This document shows positions 6,434 through 12,823 of a stretch of DNA of 12,823 bases, piece after piece (the first letter of the stretch is position 1; each line of letters starts with the position of its first letter). Source of the DNA: an uncultured Collinsella sp. (lineage in GTDB: Bacteria; Actinomycetota; Coriobacteriia; Coriobacteriales; Coriobacteriaceae); NCBI GenBank assembly GCA_902475475.1, contig CABRZY010000038.1:1-12823 (forward strand). The letters run 5' to 3'. The position numbers were made by a program, and so were the translations under genes. Under the pieces are notes generated by a model that saw only the letters and a program-made list of their open reading frames with translations, was not told the DNA's origin and did no database searches.

Positions 6434-7502
6434 CGGCTGCCACCTCCTTCTTGGAAGCAAAGCGATCCTTGACGCGACCGAAGAACGCCTTGAGCTGTGG
6501 GTTGTTAGTAAAGACCATGACCAGGATCAACACGATGGCGTAAATGAGCATGCGGTAGTCCGAGAACTGACGGAGCAACTCGGGGAGCACCGTGAGCAGC
6601 GCCGCGGCGATAACGGAACCGCGCATGTTGCCCAGGCCGCCCAGGACCACGAACACCAGAATGAGAATCGACGTGTTGAAGTCGAACTTAGTAGCGGAAA
6701 GCTGCGAGAAGTTACCGCCGAACAAAGCTCCGGCAGCACCGGCGAGGGCGGCGGAAACCACGAAGGCGATCATGCGGTACTGGGTGACGGAGATGCCCAC
6801 GGACTCGGCAGCGATCTTGTTATCACGCACGGCAATAATGGCACGACCGGTACGGCTGCGAACCAGGTTGAGTACAATCACGAGCGCGACCATAACCAGG
6901 ATGGCGCCGGCAAGGAAGGTCGAATAGGTCGACACGCCCGATGCTCCCTGCGCGCCCTTGATGATGGCGGTGCCGTCCTCGAGCAGGTGCAGGTCGTTGA
7001 TCGTGGAGTTACCCGTGATGTTAAAGATCACATGCAGGCCGCGGGAGTCGACGCCCACGATAAGGCAGGTGACGATCTCTTTGATGATCTCGCCAAAAGC
7101 CAGGGTCACGATGGCCAGATAGTCGCCGCTCAGGCGCAGGACCGGGATACCGATCAAGAAGCCCAAGATGGCAGCGGCGATAGCGCCGACCACAATGCTG
7201 ATGATCAGACGCATCGGATCGGACGGAACGGCGCTCTCCAGTGCGACGGCAGTGACGATGCCCGTATAGGCGCCGACGCTCATAAAGCCTGCGTGGCCCA
7301 GCGACAAGTCGCCCGCGATACCAACGACGAGGTTAAGGGAGATGGCCATAACAATGTAGGCCGTAATGGGGACCAGCTGGCCGGCAATCATGCGCGGGAT
7401 CATGTGGTTGGACTGCATAAAGAACACGATGGCGAACGCCACAAGGCACATGGCGTACGTAACAAAGTCGTGACGCGTCTGCTTGTCTTTAAGAAACTTC
7501 AT
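6423..7502 (-). CDS. livM: Branched-chain amino acid ABC transporter permease LivM
   Basis: A 359-residue inner membrane permease subunit that pairs with LivH to form the channel. It has a short basic N-terminus (MKFLKDKQTRH), many hydrophobic segments, the LivM-type motif GDLSLGHAGFMSVGAY (64-79), and the cytoplasmic coupling loop GRAIIAVRDNKIAAESVGI (219-237) that contacts the ATPases. The hydrophilic tail (KAFFGRVKDRF...) is also typical. I prefer the ATG at 7502, which has AGGTG 6 bases upstream; a GTG at 7511 directly after the livH stop is possible and would add three residues. The gap to livH is 9 bases and the end overlaps livG. Confidence 0.93.
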   Translation of the reverse strand: MKFLKDKQTRHDFVTYAMCLVAFAIVFFMQSNHMIPRMIAGQLVPITAYIVMAISLNLVVGIAGDLSLGHAGFMSVGAYTGIVTAVALESAVPSDPMRLIISIVVGAIAAAILGFLIGIPVLRLSGDYLAIVTLAFGEIIKEIVTCLIVGVDSRGLHVIFNITGNSTINDLHLLEDGTAIIKGAQGASGVSTYSTFLAGAILVMVALVIVLNLVRSRTGRAIIAVRDNKIAAESVGISVTQYRMIAFVVSAALAGAAGALFGGNFSQLSATKFDFNTSILILVFVVLGGLGNMRGSVIAAALLTVLPELLRQFSDYRMLIYAIVLILVMVFTNNPQLKAFFGRVKDRFASKKEVAADAQ

Positions 7503-7511
7503 AACGCTCAC

Positions 7512-8393
7512 CTACACCTTCTCGGGGACGTACTTGCCCAAGAGGCCGGCAGGCTTGACGAGCAGGACGATGATCAAAACGCCAAAGACGATGGAGTTGG
7601 CAAGGCTCGTGGAAATGTAAGCCTGCGCCATCGCCTCGATGATGCCGATGAGAATACCGCCAACAAAGGCACCGGGGATGGAGCCGATGCCGCCGAAAAC
7701 GGCAGCATCGAAGGCCTTGATACCAGGCATAGCGCCCGTCGTGGGCTGCAACACCGGCGAGTAGGAGCACAGGAGCACGCCGGCGATGGCGGCGAGGGCG
7801 GAGCCGATGGCGAACGTCATCGAGATGGTGCGGTTGACGTTGATGCCCATGAGCTGAGCGGCGGCCTTGTCCTCGGACACGGCGCGCATGGCCTTGCCCA
7901 TCTTGGTCTTACCCGTAAAGAACATCAGGCCGGCCATGATAACCAGGCAGGCGACGATGGTGACGAGCGAGACGGCGCTTACGTTAAACTTGGCCAAGAA
8001 CTCCGGCACCGGGAAGGTGACGAGCGAAGTGAAGTTCTTGGGCGTGGCGCCCCACAGAAGCTGTGCGGCATTCTGCAGGAAGTAAGACACGCCGATGGCC
8101 GTGATCAGAACGGCCAGCGGGCCCGCCTGACGCAGCGGCTTGTATGCCAGACCCTCAATGAGAACACCGAGAACCGTGCAGGCCACGCAAGAGAGAACTA
8201 CAGATGCCCAGCCCGGGAGGCCGAGATACGACGTGGCGCAGAACGAGACATAGGCACCGACCATGATGACATCGCCGTGAGCGAAGTTCAGCATCTTGGC
8301 GATACCGTAGACCATGGTGTAGCCCAACGCGATGATGGCGTAGACGCTGCCCATGGACAGGCCGTTGACCAGGTATTGGATAAAGACCGTCAT
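7512..8393 (-). CDS. livH: Branched-chain amino acid ABC transporter permease LivH
   Basis: A 293-residue membrane permease subunit. Recognisable stretches are QYLVNGLSMGSVYAIIALG (6-24), NFAHGDVIMVGAY (36-48), and the coupling loop GKAMRAVSEDKAAAQLMGI (166-184), followed by GIKAFDAAVFGGIGSIPGA (224-242), all standard for LivH/LivM-type permeases. I chose the ATG at 8393 because GGGGGA lies 8 bases upstream and the protein then starts as LivH proteins do. The frame is open to 8486, but that extension crosses an intergenic hairpin and resembles nothing. It is the first gene of the tight permease-ATPase cluster and is separated from the upstream binding-protein gene by 139 bases with two hairpins. 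Confidence 0.93.
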   Translation of the reverse strand: MTVFIQYLVNGLSMGSVYAIIALGYTMVYGIAKMLNFAHGDVIMVGAYVSFCATSYLGLPGWASVVLSCVACTVLGVLIEGLAYKPLRQAGPLAVLITAIGVSYFLQNAAQLLWGATPKNFTSLVTFPVPEFLAKFNVSAVSLVTIVACLVIMAGLMFFTGKTKMGKAMRAVSEDKAAAQLMGINVNRTISMTFAIGSALAAIAGVLLCSYSPVLQPTTGAMPGIKAFDAAVFGGIGSIPGAFVGGILIGIIEAMAQAYISTSLANSIVFGVLIIVLLVKPAGLLGKYVPEKV

Positions 8394-8439
8394 GTTCCAC
8401 ATCCCCCTTTCGAATAGGTTTCCAGTTAATGTATGAAAC

Positions 8440-8459
8440 AGGGACGTTACACTGTCCCT
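8440..8459. other. Short hairpin upstream of livH
   Basis: AGGGAC and GTCCCT form a perfect 6-bp stem around an 8-base loop, about 46 bases before the livH start. It follows the larger hairpin at 8470-8501 in the transcript. The AGGGAC/GTCCCT ends resemble the inner ends of the inverted repeat at 4742-4810 (TAGGGACT), which may or may not be meaningful. Confidence 0.4.
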
Positions 8460-8469
8460 AGATACCAAG

Positions 8470-8501
8470 CAAGCAGGGAAGGCCAAAACCTCCCCTGCTT
8501 G
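8470..8501 (-). terminator. Intercistronic hairpin between livJ1 and livH (attenuating or mRNA-processing)
   Basis: In the minus-strand transcript CAAGCAGGGGAGG pairs with CCTTCCCTGCTTG over 13 positions with a single G-U pair and a 6-base loop. It begins 31 bases after the livJ1 stop. No U-run follows, so it is not a classical terminator. A stable hairpin here fits a partial terminator or 3' stabiliser that keeps binding-protein mRNA more abundant than permease mRNA, as known for other importer operons. Confidence 0.6.
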
Positions 8502-8532
8502 GGATCAAAACCGCTCTATGTAAGGCGGCCAA

Positions 8533-9720
8533 TTAGGCCTGTACGTACTTGCCGTCGGTGATGACGTACGCCGTGGGCTCCTTCTGGACCTGGCCCTTAT
8601 CGTTCCAGGTGAGCTTGCCGGTCAGACCGTCAACGGTAATCTTGAGCATAGCCTTGGACAGCTTATCGGCGACCTCGGTCGGGTCGGCGTCGACACCAAG
8701 ACCGGCCTCCTTGAGGGCCTCAGCCACCGCGTGCACGCCGTCGTAGGCGTCGGCGGCAAACTGGTCGGGAGTATCGCCGTACTTATCCTTGTAAGCGTTG
8801 ACGAAGTCGGCGTTCTTCTCGTCGTCGGCGGAGAACGGGGTCATGAGCAGCAGACCCTCGGCAAGAGAGGTGTCGAAGCCCTCAACGCCCAGGATGCCGT
8901 CCATGCCGTCGCAGCCCATCATCTTGACGTCGTAGCCCATGTCCTTGGCGTTCTTGAGCAGGACGGACGCCGGCGTGTAGTAGATCGGCGCAAAGATCAT
9001 GGTGGCGCCTGCCTGCTTGGCCTTGGTCAGCTGGTTGGTAAAGCTCGTGGCGGAGTCGTCCTTAAAGGTCTCCTCGTCGACAATCTCGAGCTTGGACTTA
9101 GCGGCCTGGGCCTTAAAGGAATCTGCGATGCCCGAAGAATAGGCGTCGCCGGAGTTATAGAACAGCACGAACTTCTCGTCCGCATATTTCTCTGCCAGGA
9201 ACTTGGCAGCGTTGACACCCTGGTTGGGGTCGGTAAAGCAAACCTGGAAGACGCAATCCTTGCCCTTGGTAACGTCCTCGGAAGACGCGGACGGGGTGAT
9301 CATGAACGTCTTGGGGTCGTTACCGCACTCTGCGGCAACGGCGACCGACGCACCCGTGGTGGTCGGACCGACGAGGGCCTGCATGCCCCAGTCGAGCAGG
9401 GTGTTGAAGGCGTTGACGGCCTTCTCGCCATCGGCCTGGTCGTCCTCGGCCTTGCTGACAAGCGGCAGCTCCTTAGTCGAGAAATCCTTGCAGCCAAGCT
9501 CGACAGCCTGTGTAACGGACTTGCCGTAGGACGCGTTGGCGCCGGTCAGCGGGCCGATGGTGCCGATCTTAAACGAAGCGTCGCCCGACGCGGAACCGCT
9601 GTCGCCGCCGTTGGAGGAGCAGCCAGCTAGAATGGACATCGCCCCCAGACCTGCTGCGCTCGCGATAACGCTCCTGCGATTCATAACAGGGTTCAATGAC
9701 TTACCGGTGAGGCTCGACAT
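8533..9720 (-). CDS. livJ: Branched-chain amino acid ABC transporter substrate-binding lipoprotein (LivJ-type, copy 1)
   Basis: A 395-residue extracellular binding protein of the type I periplasmic fold (Peripla_BP_6 family) that captures the substrate for LivHMGF. The signal peptide MNRRSVIASAAGLGAMSILAGC has an arginine pair (15-16) and lipobox LAGC (31-34), with lipid attachment at C34 and then a Ser/Gly/Asp-rich linker. The mature domain opens with FKIGTIGPLTGANASYG, typical of LivJ proteins. The ATG at 9720 has AGAGGAG 6 bases upstream; a later ATG at 9684 just before NRRS has no comparable site. It is a close paralogue of the gene at 9991-11157. Leucine, isoleucine or valine is the default ligand; other amino acids are possible. 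Confidence 0.92.
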   Translation of the reverse strand: MSSLTGKSLNPVMNRRSVIASAAGLGAMSILAGCSSNGGDSGSASGDASFKIGTIGPLTGANASYGKSVTQAVELGCKDFSTKELPLVSKAEDDQADGEKAVNAFNTLLDWGMQALVGPTTTGASVAVAAECGNDPKTFMITPSASSEDVTKGKDCVFQVCFTDPNQGVNAAKFLAEKYADEKFVLFYNSGDAYSSGIADSFKAQAAKSKLEIVDEETFKDDSATSFTNQLTKAKQAGATMIFAPIYYTPASVLLKNAKDMGYDVKMMGCDGMDGILGVEGFDTSLAEGLLLMTPFSADDEKNADFVNAYKDKYGDTPDQFAADAYDGVHAVAEALKEAGLGVDADPTEVADKLSKAMLKITVDGLTGKLTWNDKGQVQKEPTAYVITDGKYVQA

Positions 9721-9741
9721 GCGGCTCTCCTCTCAAATCTC

Positions 9742-9762
9742 GTCGGGTTTCGGTTACCCGAC
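9742..9762. promoter_or_regulatory. Perfect 7-bp hairpin just upstream of the livJ1 ribosome site
   Basis: GTCGGGT, a 7-base loop, then ACCCGAC form a perfect stem ending 21 bases before the livJ1 ATG, directly before the AGAGGAG site. It could be a 5' mRNA stabiliser, the base of an attenuator or an operator. The second binding-protein gene has a hairpin in the same place. Confidence 0.45.
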
Positions 9763-9814
9763 AGGCCATCCTTCGCCGTGTTCGGCGTTCGCAAAATAGT
9801 AGACGCTTTAGTTG

Positions 9815-9843
9815 AGAAAAGTGGCGATTATTTCAACTTTTCT
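9815..9843. repeat. 8-bp inverted repeat in the AT-rich region between the two livJ genes
   Basis: AGAAAAGT and ACTTTTCT are exact reverse complements separated by 13 bases. They lie in the most AT-rich stretch of the window (about 9795-9930), the presumed promoter region of livJ1. A weak promoter pair, CCGACA and GATAAA spaced 18 bases on the minus strand, lies within 9851-9880, but I would not call it. Otherwise 9721-9990 holds only the hairpin at 9742-9762 and the motif at 9921-9930. Confidence 0.35.
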
Positions 9844-9920
9844 TTTGTTTTGCCCATTTATCCATAATTCTGCGTATTCCTGTCGGTTTATGCAGTTTAG
9901 CCACTTTATTGTGTGAAAGT

Positions 9921-9930
9921 AATGTTTCCG
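9921..9930 (-). promoter_or_regulatory. Motif CGGAAACATT shared with the livJ2 upstream region
   Basis: The ten bases CGGAAACATT (minus strand) recur exactly at 11280-11271, upstream of the other binding-protein gene, in the same orientation. The copies lie about 200 and 114 bases before their respective ATGs. Candidate regulator site or a remnant of a duplicated promoter. Confidence 0.3.
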
Positions 9931-9990
9931 TTCTGTTACAGGCGTCCTTGCCCTGAATAAAACGGCCCGCCGGTCTCGATGTATATGCAC

Positions 9991-11157
9991 TTAGGCGGCG
10001 ATGTACTTGCCGTCCTGGATCACATAAGCCGTAGCGGGCTTTTCGACCTGGCCCTTGTCATTCCACGTCAGCTCGCCCGTCAGGCCCTCGATCTTGATCT
10101 TGCGCATGGCCTTGGCAAGGTCGCCGGCAATGTCGGCGCCGTCGGCCGTAATGTCGATGCCCGCTTTGTCGATGGCCTCGGCGATGGCGTGGACGCAATC
10201 GTAGGCGTCGGCGGCAAACTGGTTGGGCGTCTCGTCGTAGGCATCCTTATAGGCCTTGACGAAGTCGGCATTCTTCTCATCGTCAGCCGAAAACGGGGTC
10301 ACGAGCAGTACGCCCTCGGCAAGAGAGGTATCGAAGCCTTCCACAGAGAGCAGGCCGTCCATGCCGTCGGTACCCATGAGGGTCATGTCGTAGCCCATGT
10401 CCTTGGCGTTCTTGAGCAAAACGGACGCCGGCGTGTAGTAGATCGGCGCAAAGATGAACGTGGCGCCGGACTCCTTGGCCTTGGTGAGCTGGTTGGTAAA
10501 GCTCGTGGAAGAGTCGTCCTTAAAGGTCTCGGTATCGACGATGTCGAGCTTGGACGCCTTGGCCTGCTCGGCAAAAGCGTCGGCAACGCCCGAGCTATAC
10601 GTATCGCCGGAGTTGTAGAACAGGGCGATCTTGGCATCCGCGTACTTCTCGGCCAAGAACTTTGCGGCGCTGGCGCCCATGGTGGGATCGGTGAAGCAAA
10701 CCTGGAAAACCGTGGTCTTGTCCTTGGTGACGTCGAGCGACGAGGCCGAAGGCGTGACCATAAGCATGTCGTCGGCAATCTCGCCCGAGACGGCAACGGC
10801 GGCACCAGTCGTGACGGGGCCGACGAGAGCCTGCATGCCCCAGTCGCACAGGGTATTGAAGGCGTTGATGGCCTTCTCGCCGTCAGCGACGTCATCCTCG
10901 GACTTAAGCGAGAGCTTGAGGTCCTTGGTCGAGAAATCCTTGGCGGCGAGCTTGGCACCCTTCTCGGCCGAGACACCATAGGTTGCCGCGGCGCCGGTCA
11001 AAGGGCCGATGACACCGATCTTGAAGGTCTTGCCGTCATCGGCGGAGCCGCCGTCCGAGCCACCCGACGAGCAACCAGCGAGTGCTGCGGTGCCACCGAG
11101 CGCCGCAGCGCCAGCCAATAAACTCCTGCGGTTAAGTACGTTGTTGATGCTAAACAT
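9991..11157 (-). CDS. livJ: Branched-chain amino acid ABC transporter substrate-binding lipoprotein (LivJ-type, copy 2)
   Basis: A 388-residue lipoprotein binding protein, first gene of the operon in transcription order and paralogous to copy 1. The signal peptide has NRRSLLAG (residues 9-16) and lipobox LAGC (26-29), with lipid attachment at C29. The mature part starts FKIGVIGPLTGAAATYG. Both copies share long identical blocks such as IFAPIYYTPASVLLKNAKD and differ more in the N-terminal lobe and near the C-terminus, so ligand range may differ, as with E. coli LivJ and LivK. I chose the ATG at 11157, with AAAGGGGGA 6 bases upstream; the open frame to 11223 would place the ribosome site inside the gene. 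A weak GC hairpin with TTTTATT follows the stop (about 9980-9957) and may cause partial termination before copy 1. Confidence 0.92.
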   Translation of the reverse strand: MFSINNVLNRRSLLAGAAALGGTAALAGCSSGGSDGGSADDGKTFKIGVIGPLTGAAATYGVSAEKGAKLAAKDFSTKDLKLSLKSEDDVADGEKAINAFNTLCDWGMQALVGPVTTGAAVAVSGEIADDMLMVTPSASSLDVTKDKTTVFQVCFTDPTMGASAAKFLAEKYADAKIALFYNSGDTYSSGVADAFAEQAKASKLDIVDTETFKDDSSTSFTNQLTKAKESGATFIFAPIYYTPASVLLKNAKDMGYDMTLMGTDGMDGLLSVEGFDTSLAEGVLLVTPFSADDEKNADFVKAYKDAYDETPNQFAADAYDCVHAIAEAIDKAGIDITADGADIAGDLAKAMRKIKIEGLTGELTWNDKGQVEKPATAYVIQDGKYIAA

Positions 11158-11175
11158 GGTGTCCCCCTTTTCGCT

Positions 11176-11190
11176 GGCCGTGGTGCGGCC
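11176..11190. promoter_or_regulatory. Hairpin just upstream of the livJ2 ribosome site
   Basis: GGCCG, a 5-base loop and CGGCC form a perfect stem ending 18 bases before the livJ2 ATG and next to the AAAGGGGG ribosome site, matching the position of the hairpin before livJ1 although the sequences differ. Confidence 0.4.
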
Positions 11191-11263
11191 GTCTTGCGGT
11201 ACAGGGCAAACCTTATGGTGCAAACGTTGACAGTTTGTTACGGAAGTTCGTTTGTAGCGAGCG

Positions 11264-11280
11264 TGTTTCCAATGTTTCCG
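11264..11280 (-). promoter_or_regulatory. CGGAAACATT motif with tandem GGAAACA upstream of livJ2
   Basis: On the minus strand the sequence is C, GGAAACA, TT, GGAAACA: a direct repeat with 9-base period, close to one helical turn. Its first half plus TT is identical to the site at 9921-9930. Tandem sites in phase suggest binding of a regulator to the livJ2-hom divergent region. The remaining stretch 11191-11263 shows no convincing promoter on either strand; a lone TTGACA at 11227-11232 has no matching -10 box. Confidence 0.3.
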
Positions 11281-11347
11281 CAGCGTTTCGGGGGTGGCGT
11301 TTTATGCTGCTCCCGCTGCCAGGCAAGCACGCGCCCGCACTTCACGC

Positions 11348-11353
11348 TAGAAT
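11348..11353 (+). promoter_or_regulatory. Candidate -10 box for hom
   Basis: TAGAAT matches the -10 consensus at five of six positions and would give a leader of roughly 50 bases before hom. The -35 region is poor (AAGCAC at a 17-base spacing), so this would be a weak or activator-dependent promoter if real. Confidence 0.35.
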
Positions 11354-11407
11354 GCACTCAACCTTTAAGCGGTTAATCCATCCATAAGATGCACGAAGGA
11401 GCTATCT

Positions 11408-12751
11408 ATGAGCGAACCCCTGCGCACCGTGAACGTCGGCCTCATCGGTCTGGGAACCGTCGGCGGCGGCGTGGCCCGTCTGATCAAGAGCCACCACGAT
11501 GAGTACCTGGCCGCCTACGGCATCGACCTTAAGCTGACCCGCGCCTGCGCGCTTGCCTGGGAGCAGGCCGAGGCGGCAGGCATTGAGCGCGAGGCCTTTA
11601 CGAGCGACTGGCACGATGTCGTCACCGACCCCGCCGTCGACATCGTCGTCGAGCTGATCGGTGGCGAGCATCCCGCAACCGAAATCTTCACCACCGCCTT
11701 TGAGCACGGCAAGCACGTCGTCTCTGCCAACAAGGCCCTGCTGGGCCGTCATGTCGAGACGCTCGCCGAGAAGGCGCGCGCGTGCGGCGTGCAGATTAAG
11801 TGCGAGGCCAGCTGCGGCGGTGGCATCCCCATTGTCAGCACGCTCGAGCACGACCTGGTGGGCAACAAGATCCTGACCATCGCTGGCATTCTCAACGGCA
11901 CCACCAACTACATCCTGTCGCACATGGACGCCGAGGGCGCCGATTACGCTGACGTGCTCGCCGACGCCCAGGCAAAGGGCTATGCCGAGGCCGACCCGTC
12001 CGCCGACGTCGACGGCTTCGATGCCGCCAGCAAGACGGCGATCCTCGCCTCCATCGGCTTTGGCACCCGCGTTACCACCGACGATGTGTACCAACAGGGT
12101 ATCCGTACCATCGGCGCCGAGGACATCGCCCAGGCCCGCGAGCTCGGCTACACCATCAAGCTGCTGGGCATCGCACGCAACACCGACGCCGGCGTCGACG
12201 TCCGCGTGCATCCCACGCTCATCCCGGCAGACCATATGCTCGCCAAGGTCAACGGCGCCATGAACGCTGTCTACGTGGTAGGCGACGCCGTGGGCGAGAC
12301 CATGTTCTACGGTGCCGGCGCAGGCTCCTTCCCCACCGCGAGCGCCGTCGTGGGCGATATCCTGTCGCTCTCCGAGCAGATCAGCCGCGGCGTGGCTCCG
12401 CTGCCCGAGATTGAGCCCTATGGTCACAACCTCGCCTTTAAGCCCATGGACGAGCTCCAGACCAAGTACTATGTGCGCCTGAAGGTCGCCGACCGCGTGG
12501 GCTCCCTGTCCGAGACGGTCGACATCTTTGCCAAGCACAACATCTCGATCTCGCTCATCAACCAGGTCGAGGACGGCAAGTCGGGCGTCAACGATGCCTG
12601 CTCGGTCATCTTCCTGACGCATCGCGCGCTCGAGAAGGACGTCCAGGCTGCCGCGGCCGAGCTTGCCGGCGTCGACTGCGTGGCCGAGGTCGCCAACGTC
12701 CTGCGCATCGAGGACGTCGATGCCTGGACCGAAGGCGTCATGGCCAACTAA
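11408..12751 (+). CDS. hom: Homoserine dehydrogenase with C-terminal ACT domain
   Basis: A 447-residue cytoplasmic enzyme that reduces aspartate semialdehyde to homoserine with NAD(P)H, at the branch to threonine, methionine and isoleucine. The N-terminal Rossmann domain has GLIGLGTVGGGV (11-22) and SANKALL (106-112). The catalytic domain has ILNGTTNYILS (161-171) and GYAEADPSADVDGFDAASK (191-209). By spacing, E194, D200, D205 and K209 match the substrate and catalytic residues known in yeast homoserine dehydrogenase, and K109 matches its other lysine. The ACT domain (about 353-435, YYVRLKVADRVGSLSETVDIF) usually confers feedback inhibition by threonine. The ATG at 11408 has GAAGGAG 6 bases upstream. 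It is divergent from the liv operon across 250 bases. thrC or thrB would be expected nearby but neither is visible. Confidence 0.96.
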   Translation: MSEPLRTVNVGLIGLGTVGGGVARLIKSHHDEYLAAYGIDLKLTRACALAWEQAEAAGIEREAFTSDWHDVVTDPAVDIVVELIGGEHPATEIFTTAFEHGKHVVSANKALLGRHVETLAEKARACGVQIKCEASCGGGIPIVSTLEHDLVGNKILTIAGILNGTTNYILSHMDAEGADYADVLADAQAKGYAEADPSADVDGFDAASKTAILASIGFGTRVTTDDVYQQGIRTIGAEDIAQARELGYTIKLLGIARNTDAGVDVRVHPTLIPADHMLAKVNGAMNAVYVVGDAVGETMFYGAGAGSFPTASAVVGDILSLSEQISRGVAPLPEIEPYGHNLAFKPMDELQTKYYVRLKVADRVGSLSETVDIFAKHNISISLINQVEDGKSGVNDACSVIFLTHRALEKDVQAAAAELAGVDCVAEVANVLRIEDVDAWTEGVMAN

Positions 12752-12823
12752 TCCACTACTTCGAACCTCAACGGAGCTCAACGCAAAAGGCGCGGCTCGC
12801 CGTGCGCGAATACCGCCGCCGCA
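12752..12823 (+). other. Region after hom, no supported gene
   Basis: These 72 bases hold a possible 6-bp hairpin GCGCGG-CTCG-CCGTGC (12790-12805) without a U-run in view. A GTG at 12802 opens a frame reading VREYRRR to the edge, with AAGGCG about 9 bases upstream, which might be the start of a next gene. The evidence is too thin to call either. Confidence 0.2.

Noticed and set aside
6198..8417. A 739-codon open frame on the plus strand across livG, livM and livH
   Set aside because: It is antisense to three genes with clear family motifs and good ribosome sites. Its own translation is low-complexity, rich in Asp, Gly, His and Arg, as expected from the mirror of GC-biased codons.
9957..9980. 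GC hairpin with TTTTATT after livJ2 as a full terminator
   Set aside because: Only 3-4 base pairs can form around a usable loop, so I mention it in the livJ2 entry but do not call a terminator.
9808..9990. A 60-codon minus-strand frame between the two livJ genes
   Set aside because: Starts at a GTG without a ribosome site directly after the livJ2 stop, lies in AT-rich promoter-like DNA, and resembles nothing.
11227..11232. TTGACA as a -35 box for hom
   Set aside because: No -10-like hexamer lies 16-18 bases downstream, and it would give a leader of about 150 bases.
11158..11407. Leu/Ile/Val-rich leader peptide or T-box attenuator before the liv operon
   Set aside because: I looked for a short frame with repeated branched-chain codons, a specifier-type stem and a terminator with a T-run, and found none.
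11402..12781. A 459-codon minus-strand frame opposite hom
   Set aside because: Hom has the full set of catalytic motifs on the plus strand; the antisense product is a Val/Asp/Gly/His-rich mirror with no domain.

Overview
The window reads like a chromosomal segment of a high-GC Gram-positive anaerobe. The codon use, strong purine-rich ribosome binding sites, lipoprotein signal peptides and overall protein style fit the Coriobacteriia, most likely a Collinsella-like gut actinobacterium. This assignment is inferred from protein style and was not checked against any database. There are ten protein genes, eight on the minus strand and two on the plus strand. No RNA gene, CRISPR array, transposase or phage gene was found.

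Layout. From 1 to 1899 (minus) lies most of recJ, the single-strand exonuclease, running off the left edge. A divergent intergenic region (1900-2175) holds a possible short upstream ORF for recJ and a good -10 box. A bile acid:sodium symporter-family (BASS) transporter follows on the plus strand (2176-3174). It converges on a tight two-gene minus-strand unit, cutC followed by a GalT/HIT-like DUF4931 protein (4683 down to 3205). Between cutC and the next operon sits a compact element with a perfect 22-bp inverted repeat (4742-4810), directly abutting a Rho-independent terminator.

The main block, 4859-11157 (minus), is a complete branched-chain amino acid type (HAAT family) ABC importer. In transcription order it comprises two paralogous lipoprotein substrate-binding genes (here livJ2, then livJ1), the permeases livH and livM, and the ATPases livG and livF, ending at the terminator at 4811-4847. 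The four membrane and ATPase genes are packed with overlaps or gaps of at most 9 bp. The binding-protein genes are set apart by intergenic regions with hairpins, which fits higher binding-protein than permease expression. Divergent from this operon is hom (11408-12751, plus), homoserine dehydrogenase with a C-terminal ACT domain, which feeds threonine and methionine synthesis. Import of Leu/Ile/Val-type substrates and aspartate-family biosynthesis therefore sit side by side.

Most of the window is ordinary core metabolism and transport. The best leads are the inverted-repeat element at 4742-4810, the uneven similarity between the two binding-protein genes (suggesting gene conversion), the shared upstream motif and 5' hairpins of those two genes, the cutC-DUF4931 pair, and the possible translated leader overlapping the recJ start. 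I do not see a convincing, wholly new multi-gene system.
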